Shown piece after piece: positions 10,824 through 24,000 of a stretch of 64,000 nt of DNA. Source of the DNA: Flabesymbios commensalis. Taxonomy: Eukaryota > Annelida > Polychaeta > Terebellida > Flabelligeridae. A program made the position numbers and the translations under genes. Position 1 is the stretch's first letter. Each line of letters opens with the position of its first letter. The DNA lies in NCBI GenBank assembly GCA_964017125.1, contig OZ024902.1:50314470-50378469 (forward strand), read 5' to 3'. The notes beneath the pieces are model-generated. The model was not told the DNA's origin. It did no database searches and saw nothing but the letters and a program-made list of their open reading frames with translations.

Positions 10824-12085
10824 AGAGATGCGCAAACCACCATAGAGTAAGGACTGACTATTGTCTGTAAGCATGTTATGACCATGATGTAATTGCATTA
10901 ATAAAGAGGTGAGAAGATGATCCTGACATGAGACCCAGCACAAGTGTTTGTTGTCAACAAGCCCGTTATAAAATCCAACGATGTTGGTGAATCTGGAATG
11001 CGTTAGATTGTTAAATCCGTGAACTTTTAATTGGACTTGCAGTCCAAAGGATTTTCCATTGGCTTGGTTGCCAGGATTTTTCAACGAGTTGCCTATCACA
11101 CCGCCATTTTGATTACAAACGGTAATGTATAATAATCTGATAGTACTATCACTGGGATATGTGTCACTATGCCTTTTTCACAAGTTTTCCTACTATAACA
11201 AATGTTTATCTTGATCTACAGCTATCGATCCACATTTATACTAGTTTTATTTAAAGTTTGAAAGTGTTGGTATTCCGTCCTTGCCATTATTAATGTTTAA
11301 ACACGGACGGTAGGTATACCGTCCGTCCTTGTTTGAACATGTATTCTGTCGTTGTTACAAACGTACAGGTTATAAACCTCCAGAAAAAAATATGTCTGTC
11401 CATGTTACAAACGTAATTTTACAATATTCTGTCTCATGTGTTGGAATTATTATACATGCAATTATCTTTTCATTTATATTTTGAAAACTAGCCATTATAT
11501 GGTAATCCATATCCAGTGAAAATAATCACTATAGTTAATATTTATTTTTGGTCAATTGTGTTACCGGTACCCATATGTACCCCTATACCATGGAAGTGTC
11601 CATATATACTGTGTGTAACGAGGCACGTCAGGCCCACTGATTCATACAAAACAAATAATGTGAGGTGTTTTTTTATTTGTGGTTGAAATTATTTTACAGA
11701 TTGTTAATCTTAACGGTACTTAGTTAATAGCAGTTTTTTAAAGGTAAATAATCACTAAATAACTACGAAAAGATCACTATAATTTGATTCTGAAGACAGG
11801 TTGACGCCAATTCAAATAAACAAAATAATATAAATACAACCAAACTACATATGTAAATACGAGGTTTTAGGTCAGCGGGAACAATCTAAATTCGGCTCTC
11901 CCAATCTTCCAATATGCGTTATATTTGATACAGTACTCTAAATTTTTCAAACGTGTAACAAAATATTGGGTGGAAATTGACATAAAATGAATTTAATTTG
12001 ACTCTGAAAATCTTATCAGTTTTAGTTTTTGTAGACAGTGATCATATTGCGATGTCATACAACAACGCTCATTTCAATGAAACAA
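10824..12085. other. no gene seen
   Basis: I see no coding or RNA gene here. The sequence is AT-rich single-copy-like DNA with one short palindrome near 11304-11325 (GGACGGT..ACCGTCC) in a block where CCGTCC and GTCCG motifs recur. Confidence 0.5.
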
Positions 12086-12252
12086 CAAAAGGGCGAAACT
12101 ACGATACTGCGAAACAACGAGACTGCGAAACAATGAAAGGCCGATGCGAAAGTACGAAATGGCGATGCGAAACAGCGAAAGTACGAAACAAAGAAAGTGC
12201 GAAACTACGAATGGGCGATGCGAAAGATCGAGAGCGAAAGTGCGATATGGCC
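12086..12252. repeat. degenerate GCGAAA-rich short repeats
   Basis: About 165 bases in which GCGAAA or ACGAAA recurs every 8-12 bases (TGCGAAAC, TACGAAAT, GGCGATGCGAAA). The strand is strongly purine-biased. The 96-residue open frame across it follows from the repeat and has no recognisable domain. Confidence 0.7.
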
Positions 12253-12470
12253 CTATCCGTACACCATAACATCCATTATGTGATTTAAAGTTGAGAACCG
12301 GGATGAAGTGAATTAGATTTGTATTTATTGGATATGTTATGAAAAAGCAAAATCAATCGCTCATTCGATTAAAAAAATTGCTCGTGTATACTTGTTTCAT
12401 CCCAGAACAATGCATTAATTAAAGACGATAGTAAGATAATTTCAGACTGCTATGCTACATATTATGCTCA

Positions 12471-13340
12471 TTCATTCATTCATTCATTCATTCATTCATT
12501 CATTCATTCATTCATTCATTCATTCATTCATTCATTCATTCATTCATTCATTCATTTATTCATTCATTCATTCATTCATTCATTCATTCATTCATTCATT
12601 CATTCATTCATTCATTCATTCATTCATTCATTCATTCATTCATTCATTCATTCATTCATTCTTTCATTCATTCATTCATTCATTCATTCATTCATTCATT
12701 CATTCATTCATTCATTCATTCATTCATTAATTCATTCATTCATTCATTCATTCATTCATTCATTCATTCATTCATTCATTCATCCATTCATTTAATATTT
12801 TATTCATTTATTCACTCGTTCATTCGCTTGTTCGTTCGTTTGTTCGTTCATTCGTTTGTTCATTCGTCGTTTGTTCGTTCATTCATTCATTCATTCATTC
12901 ATTCATTCATTCATTCATTCATTCATTCATTCATTCATTCATTCATTCATTCATTTTTTCATTCATTCATTCATTCATTCATTCATTCATTCATTCATTC
13001 ATTCATTCATTCATTTAATATTTTATTCATTCATTCACTCGTTCATTCGCTTGTTCGTTCGTTTGTTCGTTCATTCGTTCGTTCATTCGTCGTTTGTTCG
13101 TTCATTCATTATTCATTCATTCATTCATTCATTCATTCATTCATTCATTCATTCATTCATTCATTCATTCATTCATTCATTCATTCATTCATTCATTTAT
13201 TCATTCATTCATTCATTCATTCATTCATTCATTCATTCATTCATTCATTCATTCATTCATTCATTAAAACTTGTATTTATTTATTATTTCACTCGTTCAT
13301 TCTTTCATTCATTTATTTTATTCATTCATTCATCTATTGA
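12471..13340. repeat. (ATTC)n microsatellite with CGTT-rich interruptions
   Basis: A tetranucleotide array of ~870 bases. Long pure (CATT)n blocks alternate with a degenerate CGTT/TGTT block, and that block is itself duplicated (about 12793-12880 and 13014-13107, both from TTTAATATTTTATTCA to TCGTCGTTTGTTCG). Translated frames read HSFI repeats and should not be annotated as proteins. Confidence 0.95.
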
Positions 13341-13611
13341 TCATTTTTATTCGCGTATGCTTTATTTGTTTGCTCGCTTGATATACACATCACATCTATA
13401 CATGTCAGCACGGAACAGTGCTTCTGTTGTAAACCTATCACGTTATTCAACAAATATATAAGAATATATTGCAAACTAATTATTGAAAAATGAAAAAAAA
13501 TCAGTCTATGCAAAAAATACTAATTCTTAAAAAACTCAAAAAAGATAATATTCTACATCCGACCAATCAAAGAGTGACTCAGTCTGTCTAAGTAATATGA
13601 TGACTGAGAAT

Positions 13612-13850
13612 AATTGTCGGGATTGTGACATTTGTCATTGGTAATCATGGTAATGTTGTGAAATTTGTCGTTGGCTGTGACATTTGTCGAAGCAACGTTG
13701 TGACATTAAATGTCGTTGGCTGTGACATTTGTCGAGACAAAGTTCTGATATTTGTCGTTCGCTGTGGCATTTGTCGAGGGATGTTGTGACATTTGTCGGG
13801 GGCTGTGACATTCAGTGGGATTTTGACATTTGTCGGCACAACACACGTAG
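13612..13850. repeat. minisatellite with TGTGACATTTGTCG core
   Basis: The core TGTGACATTTGTCG or a close variant recurs about eight times at 20-35 base spacing (GGCTGTGACATTTGTCG, GTTGTGACATTTGTCG and so on). Spacing is irregular and copies are diverged. No gene is seen. Confidence 0.7.
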
Positions 13851-14332
13851 GCCTATACTGTGTCATACAGTAGGCCAGTAACGTTAGAACAGGGGATGTT
13901 GGTTCCTGGCAGTGGTCGGAAGTGAATATTTGTGAGAATTTGAACTGCGCCATGGAATAGTTGTTACAAACTCTGGTGCTGCCATTTTGCTTTGACGATT
14001 AGTAATACATGTTATGATTGAATATAAGTTAATAGGCCTACATTGCCTACCAAGCATAGGCCTACAGTAAACAGTGGATTGGATCATCAATATACCCAAT
14101 TTCGAAAGCAAGATAGTGCGATGTATAGTTGGAAGCTTTTATTCAATGATTAATAAATATAGTGTATGTATACCTTTTTGACATGTTTCCAATTGGAAAG
14201 TCAAACAAAACATGTTTGATCCGCGTACATATTTTAAAAAAATGTTACCGGCGAGAAAATGGTATTACAATCCATCAACATAAGGGCGTTGTGAGCTTGG
14301 ACTTGAGATATGATTATGCTTGAGTAATTTGT

Positions 14333-14382
14333 ATTCACTTTGACGTGGGAATTGCGTTAGCAATTCACACGTCAAAGTGAAT
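14333..14382. repeat. 23-bp-arm hairpin with GTTA loop (hairpin 1)
   Basis: Left arm 14333-14355 (ATTCACTTTGACGTG.GAATTGC) pairs with 14360-14382 with one mismatch, leaving a 4-base loop GTTA at 14356-14359. It lies ~0.6 kb upstream of RPTP exon 1. Two other long hairpins in the window have the same loop (19196-19281 and 59691-59753). Confidence 0.85.
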
Positions 14383-14960
14383 ATAAAACATACTGAATAA
14401 ATACTTTACTGAGCTCGGAGAAATACCTGTGAGCTTGTATAAGCCGTTATCTTCAGTTCACTGCTTTTAGAGCGGGGCTTTTATGACGAGTTGTATCTAT
14501 CAGTGTTTATAGTTCATAACCAGCGGAGCGCTACTTTCGTTACAAGCGCCAAAACGCAATGCGTAATGTAACGCGATGCGATCTTTGTGTAGTTGTCAGT
14601 CCTATGTACGGTCCGCCTAAGCTCAGGGGAGGATTATACCTATACAGTCAAACTGGACGATTACTGTCAGAGATTTCGTGTCGTGAGATTTTTAGTGCTG
14701 AGACACCTTCCTGACTCTGACTCCAAGATTAATCGGCACAAACAAAACGGAGACTGACGCTATCCTGATCAGCGCCGGCGTGCGAGCCAGCTGGACTAAA
14801 TATATATATTATTATTTTACAATTAGAATATAGTTGTCCATCCTGTGATCCTTGATCATAAGCACATTGATTGGGTACATCCACGCACATGCTCCCACAT
14901 GCTGATAACATGTTGTTATTCTCCAACCAAAAGAAAGTGTAGGATTACGCGAGTAGCATT

Positions 14961-15036
14961 ATGAGGAAACTAACTGTACATGTTGTGGTCGTGGATATCA
15001 TTCTCGTTTCCTCTCTTCTTTCTTCCGGTATACAAG
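14961..15036 (+). CDS. RPTP exon 1: signal peptide
   Basis: It encodes MRKLTVHVVVVDIILVSSLL and five more residues, a basic N-terminus followed by a hydrophobic core, before a good donor (GTGAGG). The ATG has A at -3. The 5' UTR is undefined; a TATA-like run lies near 14796-14815, 150 bases upstream. Phase 1 at the end joins exactly to exon 2. The ATG choice is supported by the signal peptide only. Confidence 0.75.
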
Positions 15037-18000
15037 GTGAGGTATATGTACATAAACATATTACATAGATCTAGTATTGGCATAACGGCTGTTTAATCTT
15101 ATCAAGTATATATCATTTTACTATTTATTCGTGTGTACATTATTGTCAACCAGACAGTTTTATTTGTAACATATTGTAACTTTTGACTAAATTTATTTCG
15201 TATTTTCAAAACATATCTCCCAGATATTATTGAAATCATATGATAAAAACTTTTAAGAAACAACGCATCTATTAAAAAACGTACTGTGCCCAGGATCAAC
15301 TATTAAAAAACGTACTGTGCCCAGGATCAACCCCTGCAGTACTCTGCAGTAAACCATTCTGGACTACGCTCACTAAAGCTGTGTCTCCATATGAGCATGA
15401 CGCGATGCGTAGCGCAATGCGTGGCGTGATGCGTGATAAAATTTAGGAATTTTTTTCTCACTATTCTGTGAAACGCAGTGACGTCACCGGAAACCTATCG
15501 AATGGCAACTAGGTGAAAAGAATGATATATAATATCCCCTCCTTCATACTTCATTGTATAAGCTAGCTCGGTGAAAACATTCGAGGTCAAGGCTATTGAG
15601 TTTCACAGAATAGCAGCTATTGATTTATCTTCCAAAATGTCCCAATCAGCGTTCACAGTCTTGAAAGGCCAGTAGAACTGGCTCGAAAGAATCCTTCTAT
15701 GTAGGCATACGACACTTCATCGATGGACCATACAGATTCCATTAAAAGTCTAAATATATTATATGGGAAATCGTCTCCAGAGAAACTGGGAGAAGAAAAT
15801 CCGAGGATGACTGGTATGTAGGCCTACATCATCTACGTTAGTCATATCCACGAGGCCGTCATAGATGGCTCATTCGTATCGACTGGGGCTTGTAACCTGG
15901 AGGTACCAGGTTCGAAACATGTCATTGTGGTTGTGCATATACAGTGCTCCGAACTGTTCAAAGGCATGGAGTGTACAATGCTGCCTATGGTACTGTGCAC
16001 TAGAAAAAACCCTGGAAGTCATTCGAAATAAGAGTAGGGTATAGTCCCGGCTGCGGGCTTCCTTCTGTCGCGATATTGCCATGATTGTGCAGAAAGCGAC
16101 GTAAATTAGTAACATTCACTTTTTATTCATAGCAAAGATGTTATCTGTATAACCTCATTGGTCATATTTTATATCAAGGATACTTACTACAAACTTTTTG
16201 TAGTATCCTTGATTATGGTAAACTCATTATGAGACAGGTTCCATCACACATGTAGGGCTACACATGGCATGACATGAGGTACATAAATATATGCCTAATA
16301 TTCAATTTTTATCCACTTACAGTACTGCGATCCACAAAATGACTAAAATTGCTTTGGATTTTAACATTTAAGTTACAAAATAATAATTGTGCCACAGATT
16401 TGCAAGGTATTTTTGACTTTCAGAAACTAGGTACATCAGTGCCGAAAAAAATACTGAAATATCATTGTAGTCGATATCAGTGGTCTAGGGATTAATACCT
16501 CACAATTTTTAGTTAGGCATAGATCTGTGTCTGGTGTAATATGTTAATTTTTAATAAATAAACCATGCATTTCAACAAGTTCCCCATAATTTTAGATTAA
16601 TATAAAAAGACATTTCAAAAGAAATAAAAAAAATTTCTTCAAATTAGTGAGGTCCCTGGGTCAACGCAGCGCACTGAAATTTATCACGCGCAAATGGAGA
16701 CACTCATCACGCATATGGAGACACAGCTATAAGATTTGATTTCACACAAGTTGTTGCATTATGATCAAAAACCCATCGCAGCTTTGTCCATCGGTGCTAC
16801 ATAGGTGCTTTTGTTTAAATAGTATATCGAATGCGCTAAATGAGGCGTACATTTCCATGTAGGATTGTTTTTCTGTAACAAAATACAATACATTTTGATA
16901 AACCTTACATTTCAGTGATAGAGTAAAGTGTCATGAAGTATTTTCATTAGAGCCGTTAGATCATTATTTTTTTTAATGTTGATTACTCAGAGTGACATAG
17001 AAGCATGTCATAATTTGCATTATTTCAATTAAAAAATCCATTATAAATGTTTAGGTGTTGATTTTGGCAATTAAATGACCTTGGTTTGGATATTAAATGG
17101 CCTTGACCTGTACAACACGACCTTGACCTATTAGCACCTTTAATCCCGTCTAAAATAGGCCTAATTCTTAACCATCTGAAACCTAATTTTAGGCAAAAAA
17201 ATAAACAAATCGGTTTAATCGGCTTGCAAAAATGGGGACATTTTGAAAATGCACTCTAGATGACCACAAAATAATGCAAAAATTGAACCCCATAATTTTA
17301 TGTCGAAATAACACCCAAGGACCTCAAATCTTCCCCTAACTCACTATATGCAAAAAAAAACTTGGGGGACTATATTTGGTGGACATCCCGTCGCCTACTA
17401 CCATGTGGCCCCTTCTACATGGATGATTTTCGCGACCAATTTTAAATCGCAAAATTTGAGTAAATAGCTGAACGGCATTAGATTCAGCATACTCGAAAAT
17501 GGTTTTACACCTTATAAAATAATTTTTGACATGCTTTTGTACCATGGGTCACATATATCATGTGTATTGATGAGTCTACACCTCGCTGGCCCATTCTTGA
17601 TTTTCGTGACCAATTTTAAATCGTAAAATGCGATCCTTTGCATAAATAGTTCAGCTTAGCACCGATCGGCATTAGATTCAGCATACTCGAAAATGGTTGA
17701 GAACATTGAAAAATCAATTTCTGGTACGCTTCGTAGCGATTTTCGCTCAAATGTACCATGAAATCGCAAAATTCGAGTTTTTGTAATATATTCAACATAG
17801 TCGCATGCTAGTTCAAAACATATAACATGTATAAAGCAAGCATATAATATGGACCATATACTGGATCAGACTCCTTGCTGGCCCCTTCCTCAGTGTTAAA
17901 GTTGAGTGATTTTCGTGGCCAATTTTAAATAGTAAAATTCGAGCACTTGCATAAATAGTATTTGGCTAAAAACATTGAAAAATTAATTTGGCACGCCTCA

Positions 18001-21000
18001 TACGGTGAGTCACTCATGAAGCAGGCATACATATGCCTTGTACTGGCTAATATCTTGCTTACCCTTTGTTGTTGAGATTTTTTTGAGCGATTTTCGAGAT
18101 TAATTTGAAATCGCAAAATTGGAGCTTTTGGCATGCTTCGTACTCTTATATTCTTAAAAAATGTGCAAGCTATCTAGCAGAACTATTTCTTAAAAAAACT
18201 TCTATCTGTCCTACATCTTTCAGCTAATTTCTTTTGGAACAAGTTATAGCAATGTAATATTATCAAAATCCCGCGCCAGTTTACCCCGCCAATTTGGGGT
18301 AAGATGAAGTTATGTCAGGGGTGAGATGATCAGCTGCTATAAATTAGGCCCTGAATTACCCAATTTTATATTAAAAGCATTTGCAATGCAATTTGAATGT
18401 TCCAGCAAATTTCTTGTACTGAAAATATCGTTATTATTTTATATTGCCGTAATATTTGCGTTTACGTGTGAGTACGAAATCATTGATTTGGACTTATTTT
18501 CATTCAGGCCTTTGTATTACAAGGCCATTTTATAAGACAGTAATAAGTCATAACCCAGCAGACACAAGACAATGAATCAATGTTGGCTTAACGCTGGTCC
18601 ATCGTCTACTACGTTGAACCAACATTGATTTAACGTCTTGTGTCTCCTGTAGGGGGGGGGGGTTGATAACTAATCACGAGTTAATATGTTGATGTGCAAA
18701 TGGGACGGTGTAATAATTCGTATTAATTTATTGGTGTCAGATCCAAAGGGCAAATCCGTTAACACACCCACCCCCCCCCCCCCGCCCAGCAATAGTGTTT
18801 AACATTATCCGGTATCACAAAAAAATATAAATATAAAATTTATATTAAATAGATGATATATCTTTTGTTTTCTCTAAGTATTTTACTCATGCTACTAATT
18901 ACACAATTTACATGCCTGTATATCAGTTATTCTGCAACATAGATTAAAAATATATATATCTTAAAGTGTGAGTCATCTTCCCCATCTTGTGTAGGGTAAG
19001 ATGACGCATTATTAATTACGATTGTCGATATAAATTACATCCTAGAAAGTCTCATAGACTTCGAGAGCGTATCATTGCTGTTATACCATGGACCAATACT
19101 CCTAATTAATATCACTGTATTCTGTACGGTGTATGCTGTGAATTTGTCACAGCTATAACAATAAGTCAAGAATTATTACTTGAAAAATATAATAATATAT
19201 CGTCGCCTCGGAGCTAAAGGCTCCCATCTGACACTCGTTAGAGTGGCAGATAGGATCCTTTAGCTCCGAGGCGACGATATACAGAAAATTTGTTTCCGCA
19301 ACATCACACTCTTTCAAAATTCAACATGGGATTAAAATGTTTTAATTTTATTCCAAATAAATTGTGTCGTAATAAGCTGTGTTAAAAAATCTTATTAAGT
19401 AGTCATGATGACTTCACCAGGTGGGGTTATAGCTGGGAGGCATTTCCCCCGTGCGTCATCTCACCCCGGTCTACCCTCTGAGTGGGTCTACACCTTACTG
19501 GCCCAATCATGATTTTCGTGACCAATTTTGAATCGGAAAATTCGGGCCTTCGCATGAATAGTTTAACTTAGCACCGCTCGTCATTAGATTCAGCATACTC
19601 GAAAATGGTTGAAAACATTGAAAACTTAATTTTTGGAACGGTTCGTAGGCCTACTGTGGGTCACATATGAAACAGGCATAAAATTATTAGGACTTTATAC
19701 TGCCTTAGACACGTTGCTGGCCCCTTGTTGCTGAGCGATTTTCGATCAAACATACCCTGAAATCGCAAAATTCTAGTTCTTGCATGAATAGTTGGACTTA
19801 GCACCGCTCGTCATTCAATTCAAAATAGTCTAAAATAGTTTAAGACTTATAAAGCAAGCTTATATATGGGCCGTATATTGGATCAGACTCCTTAATTGCT
19901 GGCCCCTTCCTCAGTGTTCTTGTTGAGTTATTTTCGATGCGATTTTGAATGGTGAAATTCGGGCCTTAGCATAAATAGCTGAGCTTATCACCGCTCAGCA
20001 TTAGATTCATTGAAAAAATTAATTTTGGCACGTCTCATACGGTTGCTCACATATGAAGCATGCATACATGTGTCATGTACTGGCTCATGCCTTGCTGACA
20101 CCTTTGTTGTTGGGAGATTTTCGAGCGATTTTCGAAACCAATTTCAAATCATAAAATTTGAGCCTTTGCATAAATAGTCGAGCTTGGCACCGCTCGGTAT
20201 TGGATTCAGCATACACGAAAATGGTTAAAAACACTGTATAATCAATTTCGGCACGCTTCGTACCGTGGGTCACTTTTAAAGCACAATTTCTGAGATCACA
20301 AACAGTCTACCTGCTTATATCTTTATCGTTTATAATTTGTGTCCTAATTTGCGCCATGAATATGCGTTAGAAACATTCGTCTTTCCGTTATATATTTGCC
20401 TTACCGCGATGTGAATCATATAGCGGTAAGAAAAAACAGGTCAACATTGGGATAGTTTACAGGTGTGCGCCTTTTAGTCAGAAGGCCCGTTAGTCAGAAG
20501 GCCCATTAGTCAGAAGGCCCGTTAGTCAGAAGGCCCGTTAGTCAGAAAATAAGTAAGGATGATTAGTCAGAAAGCCCGATTGTCAGAAGGCCCGTTAGTA
20601 AGAAAATAAGTAAGGATGATTAGTCAGAAGGCCCGTTTTTCAGAAGGCCCTTTAGTCAGAAAGTCGGATAATTACCTCATCGAAATCATCTCATGTGAAC
20701 AACCCTATGACCAATTATTTGTCTTTATTGATTTACTTGTACCAGTAACAATGGTCAGCACTTTCTTGTGTTAATGATAGGCTATTCATTATGTTTTTGA
20801 ACTCAATGTTGCTGAGGTAATTTCCAGCTTCAAATGAATGAAAAATACCCATAATAATTGAATCAAATTGTAAAAAACAGTCAATTTTCTACATATAGGA
20901 ACAAGATAGTATAGCAATAATAATAATAATTGCCTATCGTAGGCAGCAATGTACACTCCATGTCTTTGAACAGTTTGGAACAATGTAAATATGAACAAAC

Positions 21001-24000
21001 AATTTGATCAACATACTGCTTCAAATGTGAGTACCTGAATTTTGAAACTTTCTGAGAAAAAATGATCGAGATAACAAAATACTGCTAAACGATTATAAAT
21101 AGATACAAATTTTGCGCTGGTCTTAATTAGCACGGTAATAATATATACTAAAATCACATTATATATAGTTCTCTCGTGCTTAGGTAAATTTCACTTTCTC
21201 GAATATCAACCACCCAAAACAGTCGTCAAATAATGCCAGTTATCAGAATATTTGGACAAACAATTTAATATTTATTCTGAGCATGATGATACATCTATCA
21301 ATGCAGTGGCGGATCCAGCATAGGGCGTACCCGGCGTAGGCCTACGCCCCCCTGTTATTGGTGGAAATATTGAATTTTCATGCATTTTTTCAAATAAAGT
21401 GAAGCCAACACCCCTTTTTTCAGCAAAAATGTGGCTTACGCCCCCTCCTCTTGCACATTCTGGATCCGCCACTGCAATGGTTGACATAAATTAAACAGAT
21501 GGCTACAAACTCAACACTAGTTGAGAAATCCTGTGGGGTTTTCTCATGACGCATTTTCACATCTACTTCTGACTGGGTATTATTAATCAATTAATAATAA
21601 TCACAAGTAGTCTGGATGTCTAATAATGCACAGTGAAATCTAGTTCACCCGTTTCATATTTGCAAAAAAGTATAGTGCTGAAAACATTAAAGAACACTCA
21701 TTGCTGAGAATAACCCAACCAAGCAACCAACCAGTCATCAATAATGCTAGTTTTTAATATGTCCGGATATCAAATGGAGCGTCCCCTAGCATTGTTAACT
21801 GCCAAATGAACACATTCTGACTAACCGGCCTTCTGACAAAAAAACCTAACTGATTTTCTGACTAAAGGGCCTTCTGACTAACGGGCCTTCTGACTAATGG
21901 GCCTTCTGACTAACGGGCTTTCTGACTAAAGGGCCTTCTAACTAACGGGCCTTCTGACTAATGGGCCTTCTGACTAAAAGGGTGTCACCAGTTTACAGTT
22001 AGTTAACTGAAATATTTGTCTGAATTTCCGTCGGTGTAGGCTCTACTAACTATACTTAACAAAAAAAGAAACGCAACACCACTTTATGGATATACTGTTC
22101 AAAATATTTTATATCCTTCAAGAAACTGAAATATACCACTCATTACTTTGTTATTGAAGATGAGTATCTGCCAGATTTGTTGAAGTTGGTCACCCGCAGT
22201 AGGCTATAACTTAGTGTGTATGATCCATTTCTGCATGATGCACTATCAAAAGAGTTGACCTGTGCGTCCATTCATTGCATTAATTGCTTAATTTCAGATG
22301 ACCCGCATATTGGGATCAGCTGGTCCATGATCTTGACAGTTGAATTTCTTTAATTTGAAGGTCATTTGTCCGTTATTGAGGTCAAACATAAAATGCGGAT
22401 AGGGGCCATGCAGACACACGAACATTATTTCAATCAATTCAACGGTTTTGACTAAATTACACGAAATAAAAGCATTTTTAATTTGTTGCGTTTCTTTTTG
22501 TGTCTAGTGTAGGCCAGTCCCTTTAATTAAAATAAACTCCAATGTTATTGTGAGAATGTCATGTCCTGTGTATATGGCACAACTAATTATTATCCTTAAT
22601 TATTATTGTTATTACGTCACTAAGTTTGTACCACTCGATAATATCAAGGAATCTCCGGGCACATATATATATAGCGACTGTGCTTGCATGGTCACATGGC
22701 TCGGAACTACCTGTTTCACGGATTTCCAAATTTGTGACCCATCTGTACATAATGAATCTCATGTCGCAAAGACACACAATGACAGTCATCTTGAAAAAAA
22801 TAGTTTACCAAAAAACTGATAAGCAAATATGATATGTCATTTCTGCTTGTTCCACCTACTCCATTTATTTGATACTGCAGTCATAATTTTAAATATATTC
22901 TTCATAACGTTATCTATCGATACTATCCTTTCACTAAATACAAAGAAAAAAGGAAAAACTTTAAAAAAGTATATTTAAAGTGGTTCTGAAATTTGTGCTC
23001 ATGGCTCAGCTCATTTACACATCTGTTGCCACTAGGCCTACATATAATTTCATACATGTACCTATATAATATCTTGTAAAACTAGAAGGGTCTGGTTTTT
23101 TGTGTAAACAAAAAACTGGAGATGTCTCCCCTCCAGCATCCTAAAGGTTGATAGCTGATACCCAGCAAACACGGGTCCTTCACCCAATTCTGTTTCAATG
23201 ATGGGCCAGCGTCGAAGACGGTGGGTCAACATTGAGACAGCATTGTGTGGATACCGCGGGTTTGCTGGAAAGTTAAGTGGACCCATATAATGCAGTGGCC
23301 AAGACGCCCACCACATTATGCCCAGCAAACACGAAATGTCAACCCACTGCCGGTTTACCGCTGGTCCACCGTCGCCGGCTATAGCCATTCAATACTGGAC
23401 AGTGCTTTCTGTTGGCTGTGGTGTGTCCACAGTGTACAAGTTGACACCGATCCAATGTCTGTAAATGTTGGGCCAGCGTCGCCGGAGCTGGGCAGTATCC
23501 ATTCAGCCCTAATCGTTAATTCATACTGGCGGTACCAGCAAGATGCTTTGAACCAAACGGTTAATGTTGGCCCGCCATCTGTGACGCTGGCCCACATTCA
23601 GCGTGGCGCCAAACACGACACGGTAACCCAATACTGGGCTAATGTTGGGACAGCGTCGCAGACGGTGGGCAACATTACTCGTGCTGGAGAGAAATAAATG
23701 GGAGACAGACTCACAGAGACAGACTGAGTGGACAGAGGTAAAGCAATATGTCCTCACCTCTGTGTACAGAGGGGAGACATAACTAGAAGAGTCTAGTTTT
23801 TTTGTAAAAAAACTGTTTATGTCTCCCCTCTAGCAGCGTAACTATAAAGGTGGCTATTAGATGTTGTGCCAATGGCTCTTGTAATTAATGTTACTAAATA
23901 GCTCCTCTGGACAGTAGACAGGTAAAGACTATAAATTTTGATGTGGTGGGACCCGTATTTATTATCTAAAGCATCTTCCCCCGCAAGGTTCGCTACTCCT

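Larger units (their letters stand above)
17215..20311. repeat. diverged ~250-base tandem-like repeats
   Basis: A module with CGACCAATTTTAAATCG, GCATAAATAG.TGAGCTTAGCACC, ATTCAGCATACTCGAAAATGG and GGCACGCTTCGTACCGTGGG recurs about eight times (near 17420, 17600, 17910, 18090, 19510, 19740, 19930, 20120) with strong divergence. The run is broken at ~18176-19490 by other sequence that is itself bounded by GGGTGAGATGA-like motifs. Relative to the empty IR-A copy at 38 kb, about 16953-20311 is inserted. No gene is seen. Confidence 0.6.
15128..22697. repeat. dispersed repeat IR-A, copy in intron 1, split by insertions
   Basis: Pieces 15128-15250, ~16795-16952, ~20311-20461 and ~21998-22052 plus 22510-22697 match, in order and inverted, the compact copy at 38150-38875. 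Anchors are TCAACCAGACAGTTT with CATATTGTAACTTTTGACTAA, TTTTGATAAACCTTACATTTC, ATTTGTGTCCTAATTT with CCGCTATA, and CACTCGATAATATCAA. The stretches between these pieces are later insertions. Confidence 0.7.

Noticed and set aside
12452-13461. Open frames of 92-201 residues reading HSFIHSFI
   Set aside because: They are translations of the ATTC microsatellite, present in several frames at once, with no other coding signal. The same holds for 54522-55316 and 60582-60999 outside exon 12.
20475-21980. CRISPR-like array from the regularly spaced AGAAGGCCCGTTAGTC repeats
   Set aside because: The units are directly adjacent with no unique spacers, occur in inverted orientation at both ends of a transposon, and the genome is eukaryotic.
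23245-23757. Overlapping frames of 72-150 residues on both strands
   Set aside because: They arise from palindromic MITE copies, which read open on both strands.
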